In this document: positions 35,721-46,380 of the stretch, one piece after another
How positions within the stretch are numbered: the stretch's first letter is position 1
Layout of the letters: each line of letters starts with the position of its first letter
Origin: Mycobacterium sp.
GTDB taxonomy: Bacteria; Actinomycetota; Actinomycetes; Mycobacteriales; Mycobacteriaceae
NCBI RefSeq assembly: GCF_004298145.1
Contig: NZ_SCRH01000017.1
Location: forward strand, 87,894 to 151,893
Reading direction: 5' to 3'
DNA: 64,000 bases
The notes under the pieces: model-generated
What the model was told of the DNA's origin: nothing
The model's input: the letters and a program-made list of their open reading frames with translations, nothing else
Databases searched by the model: none
Translations under genes and position numbers: made by a program

Positions 35721-36715
35721 CGACATCGGACCTGGTCGCCGGCGATCTCGCCAGCGACGGGATGCTGGCCGCCCGGCCGGGAGACACCTGGTTGGCCAAC
35801 CGCAGCTGGAACCGTCCCAGCTGGACCATCGCCGAACTGGAGGCCGCCAAGGCCGGGCGGACCATCTCGGTGGTGCTGCCTGCCCTCGACGAGGAAGAAA
35901 CCATCGAGTCGGTGATCGAAAGCATCTCACCGCTGGTCGATGGGCTGGTCGACGAGCTGATCGTGCTGGACTCCGGCTCTACCGACGACACCGAGATCCG
36001 GGCCGTCGCCGCCGGTGCCCGCGTCGTCAGCCGCGAGCAGGCGCTTCCCGAGGTGCCGATACGGCCCGGCAAGGGCGAGGCGCTGTGGCGTTCGCTGGCG
36101 GCCACCCGCGGCGACATCGTGGTGTTCGTCGACTCCGACCTGATCAACCCGCACCCGATGTTCGTGCCGTGGCTGGTCGGGCCCCTGGTCACCGGCGACG
36201 GTGTTCACCTGGTCAAGAGTTTCTACCGCAGGCCCCTCATCGTCGCCGACGTGGGCGGCAGCGCGGGCGCCACCGGCGGCGGGCGGGTCACCGAGCTGGT
36301 GGCCCGGCCGTTGCTTGCGGCGCTGCGGCCCGAGCTGGGCGGCGTGCTGCAGCCGCTCGGCGGCGAATACGCCGCCACCAGGGAGCTGCTGACCTCGGTG
36401 CCGTTCGCCCCGGGCTACGGCGTGGAGATCGGCCTGCTGGTGGACACCTTCGACCGACTGGGTCTGGACGCGATCGCCCAGGTCAACCTGGGTGTGCGGG
36501 CGCACCGCAACCGGCCGTTGGCCGAGCTGGGCGCGATGAGCCGCCAGGTCATCGCGACCCTGCTGTCGCGCTGCGGGATTCACGACTCCGGGGTCGGACT
36601 GACCCAGTTCGTGGCCGTCGGGCCCGACGGGCCCAATGGTCAGAGCTACACCCAGCACACCTCGCCGGTGTCGCTGGCGGACCGGCCGCCGATGCAGGTG
36701 ATCAGACCCCGGTAG
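35717..36715 (+). CDS. gpgS: Glucosyl-3-phosphoglycerate synthase
   Basis: The 332-residue GT-A (GT81) enzyme joins glucose from a nucleotide sugar to 3-phosphoglycerate, the first step to methylglucose lipopolysaccharides, which regulate fatty-acid synthesis. Visible motifs are VVLPALDEEETIESV, LDSGSTDDT and the metal-binding DSD in VFVDSDLINP. It matches Rv1208. It overlaps folP2 by ATGA. Confidence 0.93.
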   Translation: MTTSDLVAGDLASDGMLAARPGDTWLANRSWNRPSWTIAELEAAKAGRTISVVLPALDEEETIESVIESISPLVDGLVDELIVLDSGSTDDTEIRAVAAGARVVSREQALPEVPIRPGKGEALWRSLAATRGDIVVFVDSDLINPHPMFVPWLVGPLVTGDGVHLVKSFYRRPLIVADVGGSAGATGGGRVTELVARPLLAALRPELGGVLQPLGGEYAATRELLTSVPFAPGYGVEIGLLVDTFDRLGLDAIAQVNLGVRAHRNRPLAELGAMSRQVIATLLSRCGIHDSGVGLTQFVAVGPDGPNGQSYTQHTSPVSLADRPPMQVIRPR

Positions 36716-36773
36716 GTCCCGGCGGGTCACGCTGGACGTCGCGGTGTCGGCGGCATAGGGCAATATCGATCCC

Positions 36774-37133
36774 GTGGCGTTGGTGTTGCTGTACCTGGTG
36801 GTTCTGGTGCTGGTGGCGATCGTCCTGTTCGGCGCGGCCAGCCTGTTGTTCGGTCGCGGTGAGCAGCTGCCGCCCCTGCCGCGGGGGACGACGGCGACGG
36901 TGCTGCCCGCCTACGGGGTGACCGGTTCCGACGTCGACGCCGTCAAGTTCACCCAGGTGCTGCGCGGATACAAAACCAGCGAGGTCGACTGGGTGCTGGA
37001 TCGGCTCGCCCGCGAGCTGGAGGCTCTGCGCGGCCAGTTGGCCGCGGTGCACGCCTCGCCGGTCGCCGAACCGCAGACCGAGGACGATTCCGGGGAACCC
37101 GGCGAGGGCGAGGATCGTCAGGACTCAATGTGA
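36774..37133 (+). CDS. DivIVA-domain membrane protein (Rv1209-like)
   Basis: The 119-residue protein has one N-terminal membrane helix (about 3-24) and a short DivIVA-like coiled-coil motif VKFTQVLRGYKTSEVDWVLD at about 57-76, then a disordered acidic tail. DivIVA-like motifs mark polar or septal scaffolds, but this one is too short to oligomerise as Wag31 does. GTG start at 36774; the stop overlaps tagA (GTGA). Function unknown. Confidence 0.8.
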   Translation: MALVLLYLVVLVLVAIVLFGAASLLFGRGEQLPPLPRGTTATVLPAYGVTGSDVDAVKFTQVLRGYKTSEVDWVLDRLARELEALRGQLAAVHASPVAEPQTEDDSGEPGEGEDRQDSM

Positions 37134-37711
37134 GCGACGACGAGCTGGTTCGGTGCGGCTGGGCAGCCATTCGGCCCGGGCCGGACTTCGAGATGTACCG
37201 CGATTATCACGACCAGGAGTGGGGCCGCCCGTTGCACGACGGCGTGGCCCTGTTCGAGCGGATGAGCCTGGAGGCCTTTCAGAGCGGCCTGTCGTGGCTG
37301 ATCATCCTGCGCAAACGGGAGAATTTCCGGCGCGCGTTCTCCGGCTTTGACATCACGGCGGTCGCCGAGTACACCGACGCCGACGTGCAGCGGCTGCTGG
37401 CGGATCAGGGAATCGTGCGCAACCGCGCCAAGATTGAGGCGACGATCGCCAACGCGCGCGCGGCCGCGGAGCTGGGAACTTCGGCGGACCTGGCGGAGCT
37501 GCTGTGGTCGTTTGCGCCGCCGCCGAGGTCACGGCCGGCCGAGGGGTCCCAAATTCCCTCGGCCACTGACGAATCGAAGGCCATGGCGCGTGAGCTCAAG
37601 CGGCGCGGCTTCCGCTTCGTGGGCCCGACCACCGCGTATGCCTTGATGCAGGCGACCGGAATGGTCGACGACCATATCCGTGGTTGCTGGGTGCCCCCGA
37701 CCGCCCCCTGA
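37130..37711 (+). CDS. tagA: 3-methyladenine DNA glycosylase I
   Basis: The 193-residue helix-hairpin-helix glycosylase removes 3-methyladenine from DNA. Its zinc site is visible as Cys9 and His27 at the N-terminus (RCGWA, DYHDQEWG) and DDHIRGC at the C-terminus. SLEAFQSGLSWLIILRKRENFR is the family core. GTG start at 37130 overlaps the preceding stop. It matches Rv1210. Confidence 0.92.
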   Translation: MSDDELVRCGWAAIRPGPDFEMYRDYHDQEWGRPLHDGVALFERMSLEAFQSGLSWLIILRKRENFRRAFSGFDITAVAEYTDADVQRLLADQGIVRNRAKIEATIANARAAAELGTSADLAELLWSFAPPPRSRPAEGSQIPSATDESKAMARELKRRGFRFVGPTTAYALMQATGMVDDHIRGCWVPPTAP

Positions 37712-37877
37712 GCACACAGTTGTGGGTCTTTGTACAAGCGGTGACCTGGATAGGGGACAATGGGGGGGTGATAACTCAGTTCGACGCCGGGTATGGCTTG
37801 AAATTCGCTGGCGGGGCATGCTCGGTGCCGACCAGGTCCGCACGGCCGGGCCAGCTCGAACCTGGAGGGAGTACTCG

Positions 37878-38051
37878 ATGGCGGCGATGAAGCCCCGGAC
37901 CGGAGACGGTCCTCTGGAAGCAACGAAGGAGGGGCGCGGCATCGTGATGCGGGTACCACTTGAAGGTGGAGGTCGACTGGTCGTCGAGCTGACGCCCGAC
38001 GAGGCCGCTGCCCTCGGTGACGAACTCAAGGGCGTCACAAGCTCCAGCTAG
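37878..38051 (+). CDS. DUF3117 small protein (Rv1211-like)
   Basis: The 57-residue protein, MAAMKPRTGDGPLEATKEG followed by a strand-rich core and DEAAALGDELKG, is the actinobacterial DUF3117 family, highly conserved and of unknown function. The ATG at 37878 has a good ribosome site (GGAGGGAG). An upstream ATG at 37818 would give a longer form like the annotated Rv1211. The 166-bp gap before it (37712-37877) has no other gene. It is convergent with glgM, 29 bp apart. Confidence 0.85.
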   Translation: MAAMKPRTGDGPLEATKEGRGIVMRVPLEGGGRLVVELTPDEAAALGDELKGVTSSS

Positions 38052-38080
38052 GGCTTGCCGCCGAACGGGACTCGGCGGTG

Positions 38081-39253
38081 CTACGCGCACACCTTCCGAT
38101 AGATCTCCAGGGTCTGCTCGGCGACGTGGGCCCAGGAGAACTCCTCGACGCAGCGTTGGCGTCCTGCTCTGCCGTAGCGCTGCGCTTTTTCGTGGTCGGC
38201 GATGAGCTCGTTGACCGCCCCGGCCAATCGGGCCTGATAATCCGCCGCATCGTCGGGGTCGTAATGCACCAGAGTCCCGGTGACCCCGTCGGCGACCACC
38301 TCCGGGATTCCGCCGACGTCCGAGGCCACCACCGCGGCCGAGCAGGCCATCGCCTCCAGATTCACGATGCCCAACGGCTCATACACCGACGGACACACGA
38401 AAACAGATGCCGCGGACAAGATTTCGCGTAACTCCCCGATGGGAAGCATTTCTCGGATCCAGAACACACCGGTGCGGCAGCGGGCCAGGCGGGCGACCGC
38501 GCCCTGGATCTGGTCGGCGATCTCCGGGGTATCGGGGGCCCCCGCGCACAGCAGCACCTGCGCCTCCGGGCTGAACCGGTGCGCGGCCGCCACCAGGTGC
38601 GCAAGTCCCTTCTGGCGGGTGATCCGACCCACGAACACCACGAGGGGCCGGGCCGGATCGACGCCGAGTTCGGCCAGCATCGATCCGGTTTGCATCGGGC
38701 CCGCGGGGCGCCAGACATCGGTGTCGACGCCATTGCGGATGACGTGCACGGCGCCGGGATCCAGCGCGGGGTACACGCGCAGGATGTCCTCGCGCATCGC
38801 GGAACTGACCGCGATGACGGCGTCGGCGGCCAGTACCGCGGTGTGCTCGACCCAGGTCGAAATTCGGTAGCCGCCGCCGAGTTGCTCGGCCTTCCACGGG
38901 CGCAGCGGCTCGAGTGAATGCGCAGTCAAGACGTGCGGGACGTCGTAGAGCAGCGCGGCCAGATGCCCGGCCATGCCGGTGTACCAGGTGTGTGAATGCA
39001 CCACGGTGGCCGCCGATGCCGCGTTGGCCATCATCAGGTCGGCGGACAGTGTCGTCATTGCCGCGTTGGCGCCCCGTAACCGCGGGTCGGGCTGGTGCAC
39101 TTGCACTCCCTGGGCGCCCGGCCGCGGTGCGCCCATGCAATGCACGTCCACCGCGCACAGCCGCCGCAGTTGGGTGACGAGTTCGGTGACGTGTACTCCC
39201 GCCCCGCCGTAGACCTCTGGGGGGTATTCCCGAGTCATCATCGCCACCCGCAT
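38081..39253 (-). CDS. glgM: Alpha-maltose-1-phosphate synthase (GlgM, annotated GlgA)
   Basis: The 390-residue GT-B glycosyltransferase has the N-terminal [14 protein letters not shown] glycine motif, [19 protein letters not shown] and the nucleotide-sugar site [15 protein letters not shown]. In mycobacteria the Rv1212c enzyme makes maltose-1-phosphate from ADP-glucose and glucose-1-phosphate for the GlgE route to alpha-glucan. ADP-glucose would come from the divergent glgC. The ATG at 39253 gives a length close to the 387 residues of Rv1212c. Confidence 0.92.
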   Translation of the reverse strand: MRVAMMTREYPPEVYGGAGVHVTELVTQLRRLCAVDVHCMGAPRPGAQGVQVHQPDPRLRGANAAMTTLSADLMMANAASAATVVHSHTWYTGMAGHLAALLYDVPHVLTAHSLEPLRPWKAEQLGGGYRISTWVEHTAVLAADAVIAVSSAMREDILRVYPALDPGAVHVIRNGVDTDVWRPAGPMQTGSMLAELGVDPARPLVVFVGRITRQKGLAHLVAAAHRFSPEAQVLLCAGAPDTPEIADQIQGAVARLARCRTGVFWIREMLPIGELREILSAASVFVCPSVYEPLGIVNLEAMACSAAVVASDVGGIPEVVADGVTGTLVHYDPDDAADYQARLAGAVNELIADHEKAQRYGRAGRQRCVEEFSWAHVAEQTLEIYRKVCA

Positions 39254-39421
39254 ACCCGCACCGTAGTTCGACGGCGACGAGACCCGCGAGTCGGGCGGCC
39301 ACACCGTTCGGGCGATCTGTTTGCCGGCAAGGCCAATTACCTTGACGGACAGCCCCACAGAACGCTGGCAATAGCCCGTTCCCCCTGGCAGCGTCTCGCG
39401 GCGGCCGATAGGTTTGACACC

Positions 39422-40636
39422 ATGAGGGAAGCACCACACGTGCTGGGCATCGTCCTGGCCGGCGGTGAAGGCAAGCGGCTGTATCCGCTGACCGCGGATC
39501 GCGCCAAGCCCGCCGTTCCTTTCGGGGGCGCCTATCGGCTGATCGACTTCGTGCTGTCCAACCTCGTCAACGCGCGCTATTTGCGGATCTGCGTTCTCAC
39601 GCAGTACAAGTCGCATTCACTGGACCGTCACATTTCGCAGAACTGGCGGTTGTCCGGTTTGGCCGGTGAGTACATCACGCCGGTGCCCGCGCAGCAGCGC
39701 CTCGGTCCGCGCTGGTACACCGGTTCGGCGGACGCGATCTATCAGTCGCTCAATCTCATCTACGACGAAGACCCCGACTACATCGTGGTTTTCGGTGCCG
39801 ACCATGTGTATCGGATGGATCCCGAGCAGATGGTGCGGTTCCACATCGACAGCGGGGCCGGCGCGACGGTAGCCGGCATCCGGGTGCCGCGCAGCGAAGC
39901 CACCGCGTTCGGATGCATCGACTCCGACGAATCCGGGCGCATCCGCCAATTCGTCGAGAAGCCACTGGATCCGCCGGGTACCCCGGACGACCCCGAGGCG
40001 ACGTTCGTGTCGATGGGCAATTACATCTTCACCACCAAGGTGCTCATCGACGCGATCCGGGCGGACGCCGACGATGACCATTCCGATCACGATATGGGCG
40101 GTGACATCATCCCGCGGCTGGTGGACGACGGGATGGCCGCGGTCTACGACTTCAGCGACAACGAGGTACCCGGCGCCACCGATCGTGACCGGGCGTACTG
40201 GCGGGACGTCGGAACGCTGGACGCGTTCTACGACGCGCACATGGACCTGGTGTCGGTGCATCCGGTGTTCAATCTGTACAACAAGCGCTGGCCGATCCGC
40301 GGCGAGTCGGAGAACCTGGCGCCGGCCAAGTTCGTCAACGGCGGCTCCGCGCAGGAGTCGGTGGTGGGCGCCGGCAGCATCATCTCGGCGGCCTCGGTGC
40401 GCAACTCGGTGCTTTCGTCCAACGTGGTGGTCGACGACGGCGCGATCGTGGAGGGCAGCGTGATCATGCCCGGCGCCCGGGTCGGCCGCGGTGCGGTGGT
40501 GCGCCACGCGATCCTGGACAAGAACGTCGTCGTCGGCCCGGGCGAGATGGTCGGAGTGGATCTGGAGAAGGACCGGGAGCGCTTCGCGATCAGCGCCGGC
40601 GGCGTGGTCGCTGTGGGCAAGGGCGTCTGGATCTAA
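39422..40636 (+). CDS. glgC: Glucose-1-phosphate adenylyltransferase
   Basis: The 404-residue enzyme makes ADP-glucose from glucose-1-phosphate and ATP. It shows the nucleotidyltransferase motif [31 protein letters not shown] and a C-terminal left-handed beta helix. Length and sequence match Rv1213. It is divergent from glgM over 168 bp, so the two genes of alpha-glucan synthesis probably share a control region, in which I see no clear operator. Confidence 0.95.
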   Translation: MREAPHVLGIVLAGGEGKRLYPLTADRAKPAVPFGGAYRLIDFVLSNLVNARYLRICVLTQYKSHSLDRHISQNWRLSGLAGEYITPVPAQQRLGPRWYTGSADAIYQSLNLIYDEDPDYIVVFGADHVYRMDPEQMVRFHIDSGAGATVAGIRVPRSEATAFGCIDSDESGRIRQFVEKPLDPPGTPDDPEATFVSMGNYIFTTKVLIDAIRADADDDHSDHDMGGDIIPRLVDDGMAAVYDFSDNEVPGATDRDRAYWRDVGTLDAFYDAHMDLVSVHPVFNLYNKRWPIRGESENLAPAKFVNGGSAQESVVGAGSIISAASVRNSVLSSNVVVDDGAIVEGSVIMPGARVGRGAVVRHAILDKNVVVGPGEMVGVDLEKDRERFAISAGGVVAVGKGVWI

Positions 40637-40660
40637 CTCGGCCGGCGCCGCTCGGCGGGC

Positions 40661-42343
40661 TCAGGGGACCTCCGGGACCAGCAGGTGCGCGCCGCGATCC
40701 GGACCCCAATGCAGGGTGACGCGGCCGCGCGGTGAGTCCGCGTAGGCGGCCGGGAATTGGCCGGTCAGCGGGTTTCTCGGAGACAGCCAGCGGCCGCCGA
40801 CCACCAGTCGCAGCTGCTCGCCGGCGCGGAACAGCGTCGCCGAGGGGCCCAGCGCGACATTGACCTCGACCACCTCGCCGGCGGAGACCGGCCATGGATC
40901 GGTACCCGTGGTGACGGGTTCGGCCGGACGGGAAAGCCCGGGATCCAGGGTGCGCAGCGCGATTCGCTGCCAGCCGGTGGTCACCCGGTCGCGGCCATAC
41001 CCGTACGACCCCTCGAATCCGACGAAGCGACCGTTGCGCCACTTCTCCACCCCGACGAACAGGTTCGCGTCGTCGCAGCCGGTCAGTTCGACCCACAACC
41101 GGGCGGCCATCGGCCCGGTCAGCTCGATGTCTTCGGGAACCGTCCAGGTGAAACATGCTGCACGCGAGTGTGTTTCAAAGGTCACGCTGCCGGGGTTCGT
41201 GGGCGGCTCGGGTGTCAGTTTCCCGTTGGCACCCAAATATGTTGGGCGCCAACGGGTGCGAGCCAGGGGCCATTCGGCTTCTTCGCGCACTGCGGTGACC
41301 GTGTCGCGGTCCTCGCGTATCTCGAGGCGCACACTGCGCGAAGCCGGAGCACCGTCGAGCACACCGCGGAAGAACCTCAGCTGCTCGGCCAGTGCGGACT
41401 CGGAGTAGAAGGTGGTCCACTTGCCGCCGCGATGCGTGTAGAGCCGGGCGTGGCTGGATCCGCCGTGCGTGAACGCGCGCACGGAGCCGCGGCTGTGCAG
41501 GTTGTTGTCGGAGAGGCTGCCGCAAACCAGCATGGGCACCCTGATCGACGACAGGTCCGGTACCAGTGAGCGCCAGAACTCGTCGCGCAGCGGGTGGGTG
41601 TCCTGCATACGTTCGAGGTCGTAGGTCTGCCGCGTGTCGCGTCGCACGTTTCGTGACCACATCCTGGTGAAGCCCCGCTCCCGGACGCCGCCGGGAAATG
41701 TCAGGTCGCGGTAGGCGTCCGTGAAGCCTTCCCACGGGCAGATCGCTCGCAGTGCCGGCGGCTGCAGCGCGGCGACGGCATACTGGCTGATGGCCAGGTA
41801 GGACACCCCGAGCATGACGACGTCGCCGTCGCTCCACGGTTGGCCGGCGATCCACTGCACCAGGTCGTAGGTGTCCTCGGCCTCTTGTCGCGACAACAGG
41901 TTTCCGGTGCCATCGGAGTGCCCGCAGCCGCGCGAGTCGGCATTCACCACGACGAAGCCCTGCGCGGTCCACCACGCCGGGTCGGGCGCTTCCCAGCCGG
42001 TCAGCGCCGAGAAGGTCACCGGTCGTGGCTGGCGCAGTGCCCGATACTGCACCGAAAACGTCCACTTGTCACCCCGCCGTTTCGGCAGGTTGTCCTTGCC
42101 GTAGGGATGGATGCTGAGGACGACCGGTCGGGCTTCGGCGCCGGATTGACGAAAGACGTTGATCCGCAAGACCGTTCCGTCGCGCGTTGGGACAGCGACG
42201 TCATGCTCGACATGGAGGTCGGTGGGCGGGTCGGTGACGGTGACGGGGGGTTTGGCGATGCCGCGAATCCTGCTCAATGCGTATTGCAGCCCACCGGACC
42301 GTCGCCACGGGCGGTCCAGCGTCGGTCGTCGATTAAGCACCAC
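40661..42343 (-). CDS. CocE/NonD-family hydrolase (Rv1215c-like)
   Basis: The 560-residue protein belongs to the X-Pro dipeptidyl-peptidase/CocE family: an alpha/beta hydrolase domain with nucleophile in LGVSYLAISQ, NADSRGCGHSDG upstream, and a C-terminal jelly-roll-like domain (from about 380). Substrates of this family range from peptides to esters; none can be named here. GTG start at 42343. It is convergent with glgC across 24 bp. Confidence 0.85.
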   Translation of the reverse strand: MVLNRRPTLDRPWRRSGGLQYALSRIRGIAKPPVTVTDPPTDLHVEHDVAVPTRDGTVLRINVFRQSGAEARPVVLSIHPYGKDNLPKRRGDKWTFSVQYRALRQPRPVTFSALTGWEAPDPAWWTAQGFVVVNADSRGCGHSDGTGNLLSRQEAEDTYDLVQWIAGQPWSDGDVVMLGVSYLAISQYAVAALQPPALRAICPWEGFTDAYRDLTFPGGVRERGFTRMWSRNVRRDTRQTYDLERMQDTHPLRDEFWRSLVPDLSSIRVPMLVCGSLSDNNLHSRGSVRAFTHGGSSHARLYTHRGGKWTTFYSESALAEQLRFFRGVLDGAPASRSVRLEIREDRDTVTAVREEAEWPLARTRWRPTYLGANGKLTPEPPTNPGSVTFETHSRAACFTWTVPEDIELTGPMAARLWVELTGCDDANLFVGVEKWRNGRFVGFEGSYGYGRDRVTTGWQRIALRTLDPGLSRPAEPVTTGTDPWPVSAGEVVEVNVALGPSATLFRAGEQLRLVVGGRWLSPRNPLTGQFPAAYADSPRGRVTLHWGPDRGAHLLVPEVP

Positions 42344-42365
42344 GCCAACACCCTAGGCGCGCCGG

Positions 42366-43040
42366 TTACCAGATGTAGGGAACCAACCGATAGCGCACGC
42401 GTTCGGCGTACTCGCGGTAGCCGGGCAATTTGTGCATGAGCAGCTCTTCCTCGTCGAAGATGCGTAGCGCGAGCATGACGGCGCCCGGGATGACGAAAAA
42501 CAGCCCCCAGTAAGAGCCGAGCGCGAGGGGGATGCCGATCATCATGATCACGTTTCCGACGTACATCGGGTGGCGCACCATCTGATAGAGGCCGCTGGAA
42601 ACCAACGACTGGCCCGCCTCCACCGTGACCGTGGCGGCCGCATAACTGTTCTGGACGATCACCAGCATGGCGATCCCGAGCCCCGCCGCCACCAGCAGGT
42701 CACCGAGCAGCGACAACCAGGCCGGCACCGACGACCAGCCGAACCGATGGTCGAGCGCGCTGAACACCATCGTCGCGAAGAGCCCCAGTAACGAGCCGGT
42801 GATGATGAATTTCTGCGCGGTCCGAGGTTCGGCCCGCGGGCCCGCACGCATCCGTCGTTGCAGGGCCGCAGGATTCGCCCGGCCCAGATAGACCGTGGGC
42901 ACGACGGTCGCCACCGTGAACACGGCGATGAAAACCCACGCCTGCCAGTAGTGGAGCGTCCCGGCCGGTAAGAGGAGGATCAAAATCCACGAGAGAACGC
43001 CTGCGATGGATGTCGTCGTCACTCGGATTCCGGTTTTCAT
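42366..43040 (-). CDS. Isoprenylcysteine methyltransferase-like membrane protein (Rv1216c-like)
   Basis: The 224-residue protein has about five membrane helices and the C-terminal ICMT/PEMT motif VRHPMYVGN...IMMIG with EEELLMHKLPGYREYAERVRYRLVPYIW. Such proteins methylate small or lipid-linked substrates with SAM; the substrate is unknown. The ATG at 43040 gives 224 residues, as in Rv1216c. It follows the exporter permease by 7 bp and is probably in its operon. Confidence 0.85.
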   Translation of the reverse strand: MKTGIRVTTTSIAGVLSWILILLLPAGTLHYWQAWVFIAVFTVATVVPTVYLGRANPAALQRRMRAGPRAEPRTAQKFIITGSLLGLFATMVFSALDHRFGWSSVPAWLSLLGDLLVAAGLGIAMLVIVQNSYAAATVTVEAGQSLVSSGLYQMVRHPMYVGNVIMMIGIPLALGSYWGLFFVIPGAVMLALRIFDEEELLMHKLPGYREYAERVRYRLVPYIW

Positions 43041-43047
43041 CACGCTC

Positions 43048-44691
43048 CTAGCAGCGTAGATCGCGGCGCCGAAAAGCCATGGCACCCAGAACCATCAACC
43101 CTACGTCGATCCCCAGTAGCCATAGCAAGGGTACGGAGGTGAAATCATCGCCGATTCTGGGGATGTGTGCGAATGGCTCCAGGTCGAGCAACCACTGCGA
43201 GAACCCGGCCAACGACCCGATCAGGTACAGGGCGACGAAACCGATGAGCACGCCCCAGGCCACCGGCGTGAATCGGGGCGCGACGCCGAACACGCAGACC
43301 GTGACCGCCGACAACAGCCAGACGGCGGGCAGCTGGACCGCCGCGCTTGCCACCACCGCGGCCAGCTTGCCGCCGACATCGCCGGCCGCGATGCCGTAGA
43401 CGACACCGGCCGTCACCCCACTGGCCAGCATCGCCACCGAGGACCCAGCCAGCGCGATCACCAAATGGCTTGCCAACCAGCGGCTTCGCGACACCGCACC
43501 GGCCAACACCGTTTCGGCCCGCAGGCTGGATTCTTCCTGGTGCAACCGCAAGGTGAGCGAGACGGCGAACGCGGCCGCCACCATGCCCATCATGGCGAAC
43601 GCCACGGCGATGAAGGCCTGCTCGAGGGCGTTGGTGCCGCCCATCCGAGCGACGATGTCGCGGGCCGCGCCGCTGTCGCCCAGCTGGTCGCCGATGCCAT
43701 GCACCACGCTGCCGACCAGCAGCCCGTACAGGCACAGCCCGATGGTCCACAGCAACACCGCGGCGCGGTCGAGCCGCCACGCCAGCCCGAGGACGTTGCC
43801 CAGTGCCGGAGCAGCGGTCGCGGGGCCGGGGCGTTCCGCGATGAGCCCGGCGCCGACATCGCGGCCGGCGAGCAGGCGATACGCGAGGAGAGTCAACGCC
43901 GCCGCCGTCACCAGGTGCAGGAGCAGCACCCACCAGCGATCACCCGCATACGGTTTGACCAGTAACGACCACCCCAGCGGAGACAGCCACGACAGTGTGC
44001 CCGAACCGGCATCGCCGACGGCGCGCAGCGTAAACGCGGTTCCCAGTAGGGCGAATGCGGCACCGCGGGCGAACCTGGCGCTGGGCGACAACTGCGCGGT
44101 CACCGCGGCGACCGCGGTGAACACCAGGCCGGAGCAGGCCAGCGCCGCCCCGAACGCCAGCGATCCGGCAGCCGGGACGTCGGTGGTCAGCAGTCCCGCC
44201 GCGCCGATCGCGCCGGTGCCGATCGAGGCGCCGAACGACAGCAGCAGTGCCGCGCTCAGGCTGGCATAGCGGCCGATCGCGGTGGAGTCCACCAACTCGG
44301 TCCGTCCGTTCTCCTCATCGGCGCGGGTGTGCCGGATCACGGTGAGGATGACGGCCACCGCGATCAGCACGTGGAACATCCCGGCTTTCCAAATCCCTAC
44401 GGCGCCAAGGCTGTCGTTGTAGACCTGGCCATACAGAGCGCGCTGGGCCGGGCTGGCCATGATGGAGGCGGCGAACCCGGCGCGGCCGGCCTCGGTGGGG
44501 TAGATCTTTTCGATGCTGCCGACGTACACCGTGGCCAACGGCACCGACAGCAGAAACATCCACAGCGGCAACGAGATCCGGTCGCGGCGCAGATAGAGCC
44601 GCAGCATCGCCAGCGTTCCGGAGAAATTCGAACTGCGAAGCGGTGCGGGCGATGCCGATGCGTACGGCCGGTCCAGGGTTGCCGCGCTCAT
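43048..44691 (-). CDS. ABC exporter permease (Rv1217c-like)
   Basis: The 547-residue integral membrane protein shows about 12 hydrophobic segments in two halves, as in ABC-2 type antibiotic exporters. With the ATPase that overlaps it by ATGA it forms an efflux pump linked in M. tuberculosis to tetronasin-like and other drug efflux. It matches Rv1217c in size. The drug range in this organism is unknown. Confidence 0.88.
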   Translation of the reverse strand: MSAATLDRPYASASPAPLRSSNFSGTLAMLRLYLRRDRISLPLWMFLLSVPLATVYVGSIEKIYPTEAGRAGFAASIMASPAQRALYGQVYNDSLGAVGIWKAGMFHVLIAVAVILTVIRHTRADEENGRTELVDSTAIGRYASLSAALLLSFGASIGTGAIGAAGLLTTDVPAAGSLAFGAALACSGLVFTAVAAVTAQLSPSARFARGAAFALLGTAFTLRAVGDAGSGTLSWLSPLGWSLLVKPYAGDRWWVLLLHLVTAAALTLLAYRLLAGRDVGAGLIAERPGPATAAPALGNVLGLAWRLDRAAVLLWTIGLCLYGLLVGSVVHGIGDQLGDSGAARDIVARMGGTNALEQAFIAVAFAMMGMVAAAFAVSLTLRLHQEESSLRAETVLAGAVSRSRWLASHLVIALAGSSVAMLASGVTAGVVYGIAAGDVGGKLAAVVASAAVQLPAVWLLSAVTVCVFGVAPRFTPVAWGVLIGFVALYLIGSLAGFSQWLLDLEPFAHIPRIGDDFTSVPLLWLLGIDVGLMVLGAMAFRRRDLRC

Positions 44692-45641
44692 GACAACGAC
44701 ACCTTCTCGGTATCGCGCCCGTGCCGGCCGTCGCCGCCGGACGTGTCATAGTGGCGCAAGAAGAGCTCTTCGAGAGTCGGCGGCTGGCTGACGAGACTGC
44801 TCACGCCGGCGTTGCCGAGCACGCGGATGAGCTCACCCAGGCTTTCGCTATCGACCTGGGCGCGCAGCGTATTGCCCTCGACGCTGATGTCCTCGACACC
44901 CTTGATTCGCCTGAGATCACCTGGATCACCGGTCATTTCGGCCCTGATCGAGGTGCGGCTCAGATGCCGCATGGAGTTCAGCGAACCACTCTCGATGGCC
45001 TTGCCGGCCCGGATGATCGTCACCCGTTCGCACAGCGCTTCCGTCTCGGCCAGGATGTGGCTGGACAGCAACACCGTCGCGCCCCGGTCGCGGGCCTGTG
45101 CCACGCACTGTTGAAACACGTTCTCCATCAGCGGGTCCAGACCGCTGCTGGGCTCGTCCAAGAGTAGCAGTCTGGCGTGGGACGAGAACGCCGAGATCAG
45201 GGAGACCTTCTGGCGGTTGCCCTTCGAATAGGTGCGGGCCTTCTTGTGCGGGTCCAGGTCGAAGCGCTCGATCAGCTCGGCTCGGCGCCGTTTGTCGATG
45301 CCGCCGCGCATGCGGGCCAGCAGATCGATGGTCTCACCGCCGGTAAGCGACGGCCACAACGTTACATCGCCTGGGACGTAGGCGATGTGACGATGCAGCG
45401 CGACGGACTGGGTCCAGGGATCGCCGCCCAGCAGCCGCACGCTGCCGCGGTCGGCTTTCACCAGTCCCAACAGGATGCGGATGGTGGTCGACTTCCCGGC
45501 GCCGTTGGGGCCCAGGAACCCGTGAACTTCCCCCTCCTGCACCGTGAGGTCCAGTCCGTCCAGTGCCCGCGCCACGCCGAAATTCTTGGTGAGCCCTCGG
45601 ATTTCGATGGGTGAGGAGCCGACGGAATTTTCAGTTGCCAT
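44688..45641 (-). CDS. ABC exporter ATP-binding protein (Rv1218c-like)
   Basis: The 317-residue ATPase has Walker [10 protein letters not shown] near 44-52, the ABC signature variant [11 protein letters not shown], Walker [14 protein letters not shown] and an H-loop SSHIL. It energises the permease encoded just downstream. The start overlaps the end of the TetR-family gene by 11 bp, so regulator, ATPase and permease are one operon, as at Rv1219c-Rv1217c. Confidence 0.9.
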   Translation of the reverse strand: MATENSVGSSPIEIRGLTKNFGVARALDGLDLTVQEGEVHGFLGPNGAGKSTTIRILLGLVKADRGSVRLLGGDPWTQSVALHRHIAYVPGDVTLWPSLTGGETIDLLARMRGGIDKRRRAELIERFDLDPHKKARTYSKGNRQKVSLISAFSSHARLLLLDEPSSGLDPLMENVFQQCVAQARDRGATVLLSSHILAETEALCERVTIIRAGKAIESGSLNSMRHLSRTSIRAEMTGDPGDLRRIKGVEDISVEGNTLRAQVDSESLGELIRVLGNAGVSSLVSQPPTLEELFLRHYDTSGGDGRHGRDTEKVSLS

Positions 45642-46269
45642 GGGATTCTCCTTGATCTTCGGCAGCCAGGAATGCGTCGTACATGGTTCGGTCGGTCAGC
45701 AATCCTTCGGTATAGACCTCCAGCGCGGGCAGCACCATGTCGCGCGAGTAGTCGCGCAGTACCGCACGGAGATCCGTTGGGGTTTCGTGCATTTGGATGT
45801 AGAGAAGGAATCCGCCGCCGCCCGTGATCGCCAGATATTTGGCCCGGGCCCGGGGATCGCGGCTGGGCTTGATCGTCCCGGCGCGCACGCCCTCTTCCAT
45901 GTATTCCTCGGCGTTGTCAATCATCCTGCGCCACAGCATGTTCGCCAGGTCGCCACCGGTCTGCATGCTGCGCACCAGGTATGCCATCAGTGGTGCGTAA
46001 TCCTCGATCTCGGCCATCTGGGCGAACCAGGTGGCCGGGTCGTTGGATTGAAGCGCCTCGGACTTGGTGTTGCGGATCTTCTCGGCGATGTGCTCCTCGC
46101 AGGCCTTGCGCAGGCCCTCCTTGGAGCCGAAATGGTGGATCACCAGCGCCGCACTGACGCCCGCCGCTTCGGCGATCGCGCGAAGGCCGACGCCGAACCC
46201 GTGCTCGCCGAATTGCTCGATGGCCGCATCGCGGATCCGGGCCACGGCCGTCAGGTCGGCTGAACGCAT
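45631..46269 (-). CDS. raaS: TetR-family efflux repressor (RaaS, Rv1219c-like)
   Basis: The 212-residue regulator has a TetR DNA-binding domain ([24 protein letters not shown], about 30-54) and a helical ligand pocket. RaaS (Rv1219c) represses the downstream ABC exporter and itself and is tied to survival under antibiotics. Two related palindromes overlap and precede its own start codon (46260-46296), consistent with autoregulation. It is the first gene of the exporter operon. Confidence 0.88.
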   Translation of the reverse strand: MRSADLTAVARIRDAAIEQFGEHGFGVGLRAIAEAAGVSAALVIHHFGSKEGLRKACEEHIAEKIRNTKSEALQSNDPATWFAQMAEIEDYAPLMAYLVRSMQTGGDLANMLWRRMIDNAEEYMEEGVRAGTIKPSRDPRARAKYLAITGGGGFLLYIQMHETPTDLRAVLRDYSRDMVLPALEVYTEGLLTDRTMYDAFLAAEDQGESHGN

Positions 46270-46296
46270 GTTCAGTACACTAAACGCACGTTCAGT
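46260..46296. promoter_or_regulatory. Two related palindromes at raaS start
   Basis: CTGAACGCATGTTCAG (46260-46275) is an exact 6-bp inverted repeat with a 4-bp centre and includes the raaS start codon. ACTAAACGCACGTTCAGT (46279-46296) is the same pattern with one mismatch. Their GTTCAGT arms are 20 bp apart, on one DNA face. They are good candidates for RaaS autoregulatory operators. Confidence 0.65.
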
Positions 46297-46326
46297 CCGC
46301 CGTCAAGGCGCCTGCACGCGCAGACG

Positions 46327-46363
46327 CGAAAGCACCCATTTCGATACGAAATGGGTGCTTTCG
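46327..46363 (-). terminator. 17-bp perfect hairpin after O-methyltransferase gene
   Basis: CGAAAGCACCCATTTCG pairs exactly with its inverted copy across a 3-nt ATA loop. It lies 17 bp past the stop of the O-methyltransferase gene and before the raaS promoter region, so it should end that transcript. The loop is very short and no U tract follows. Confidence 0.8.
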
Positions 46364-46380
46364 GCTTCTGCGCGGCCGAA

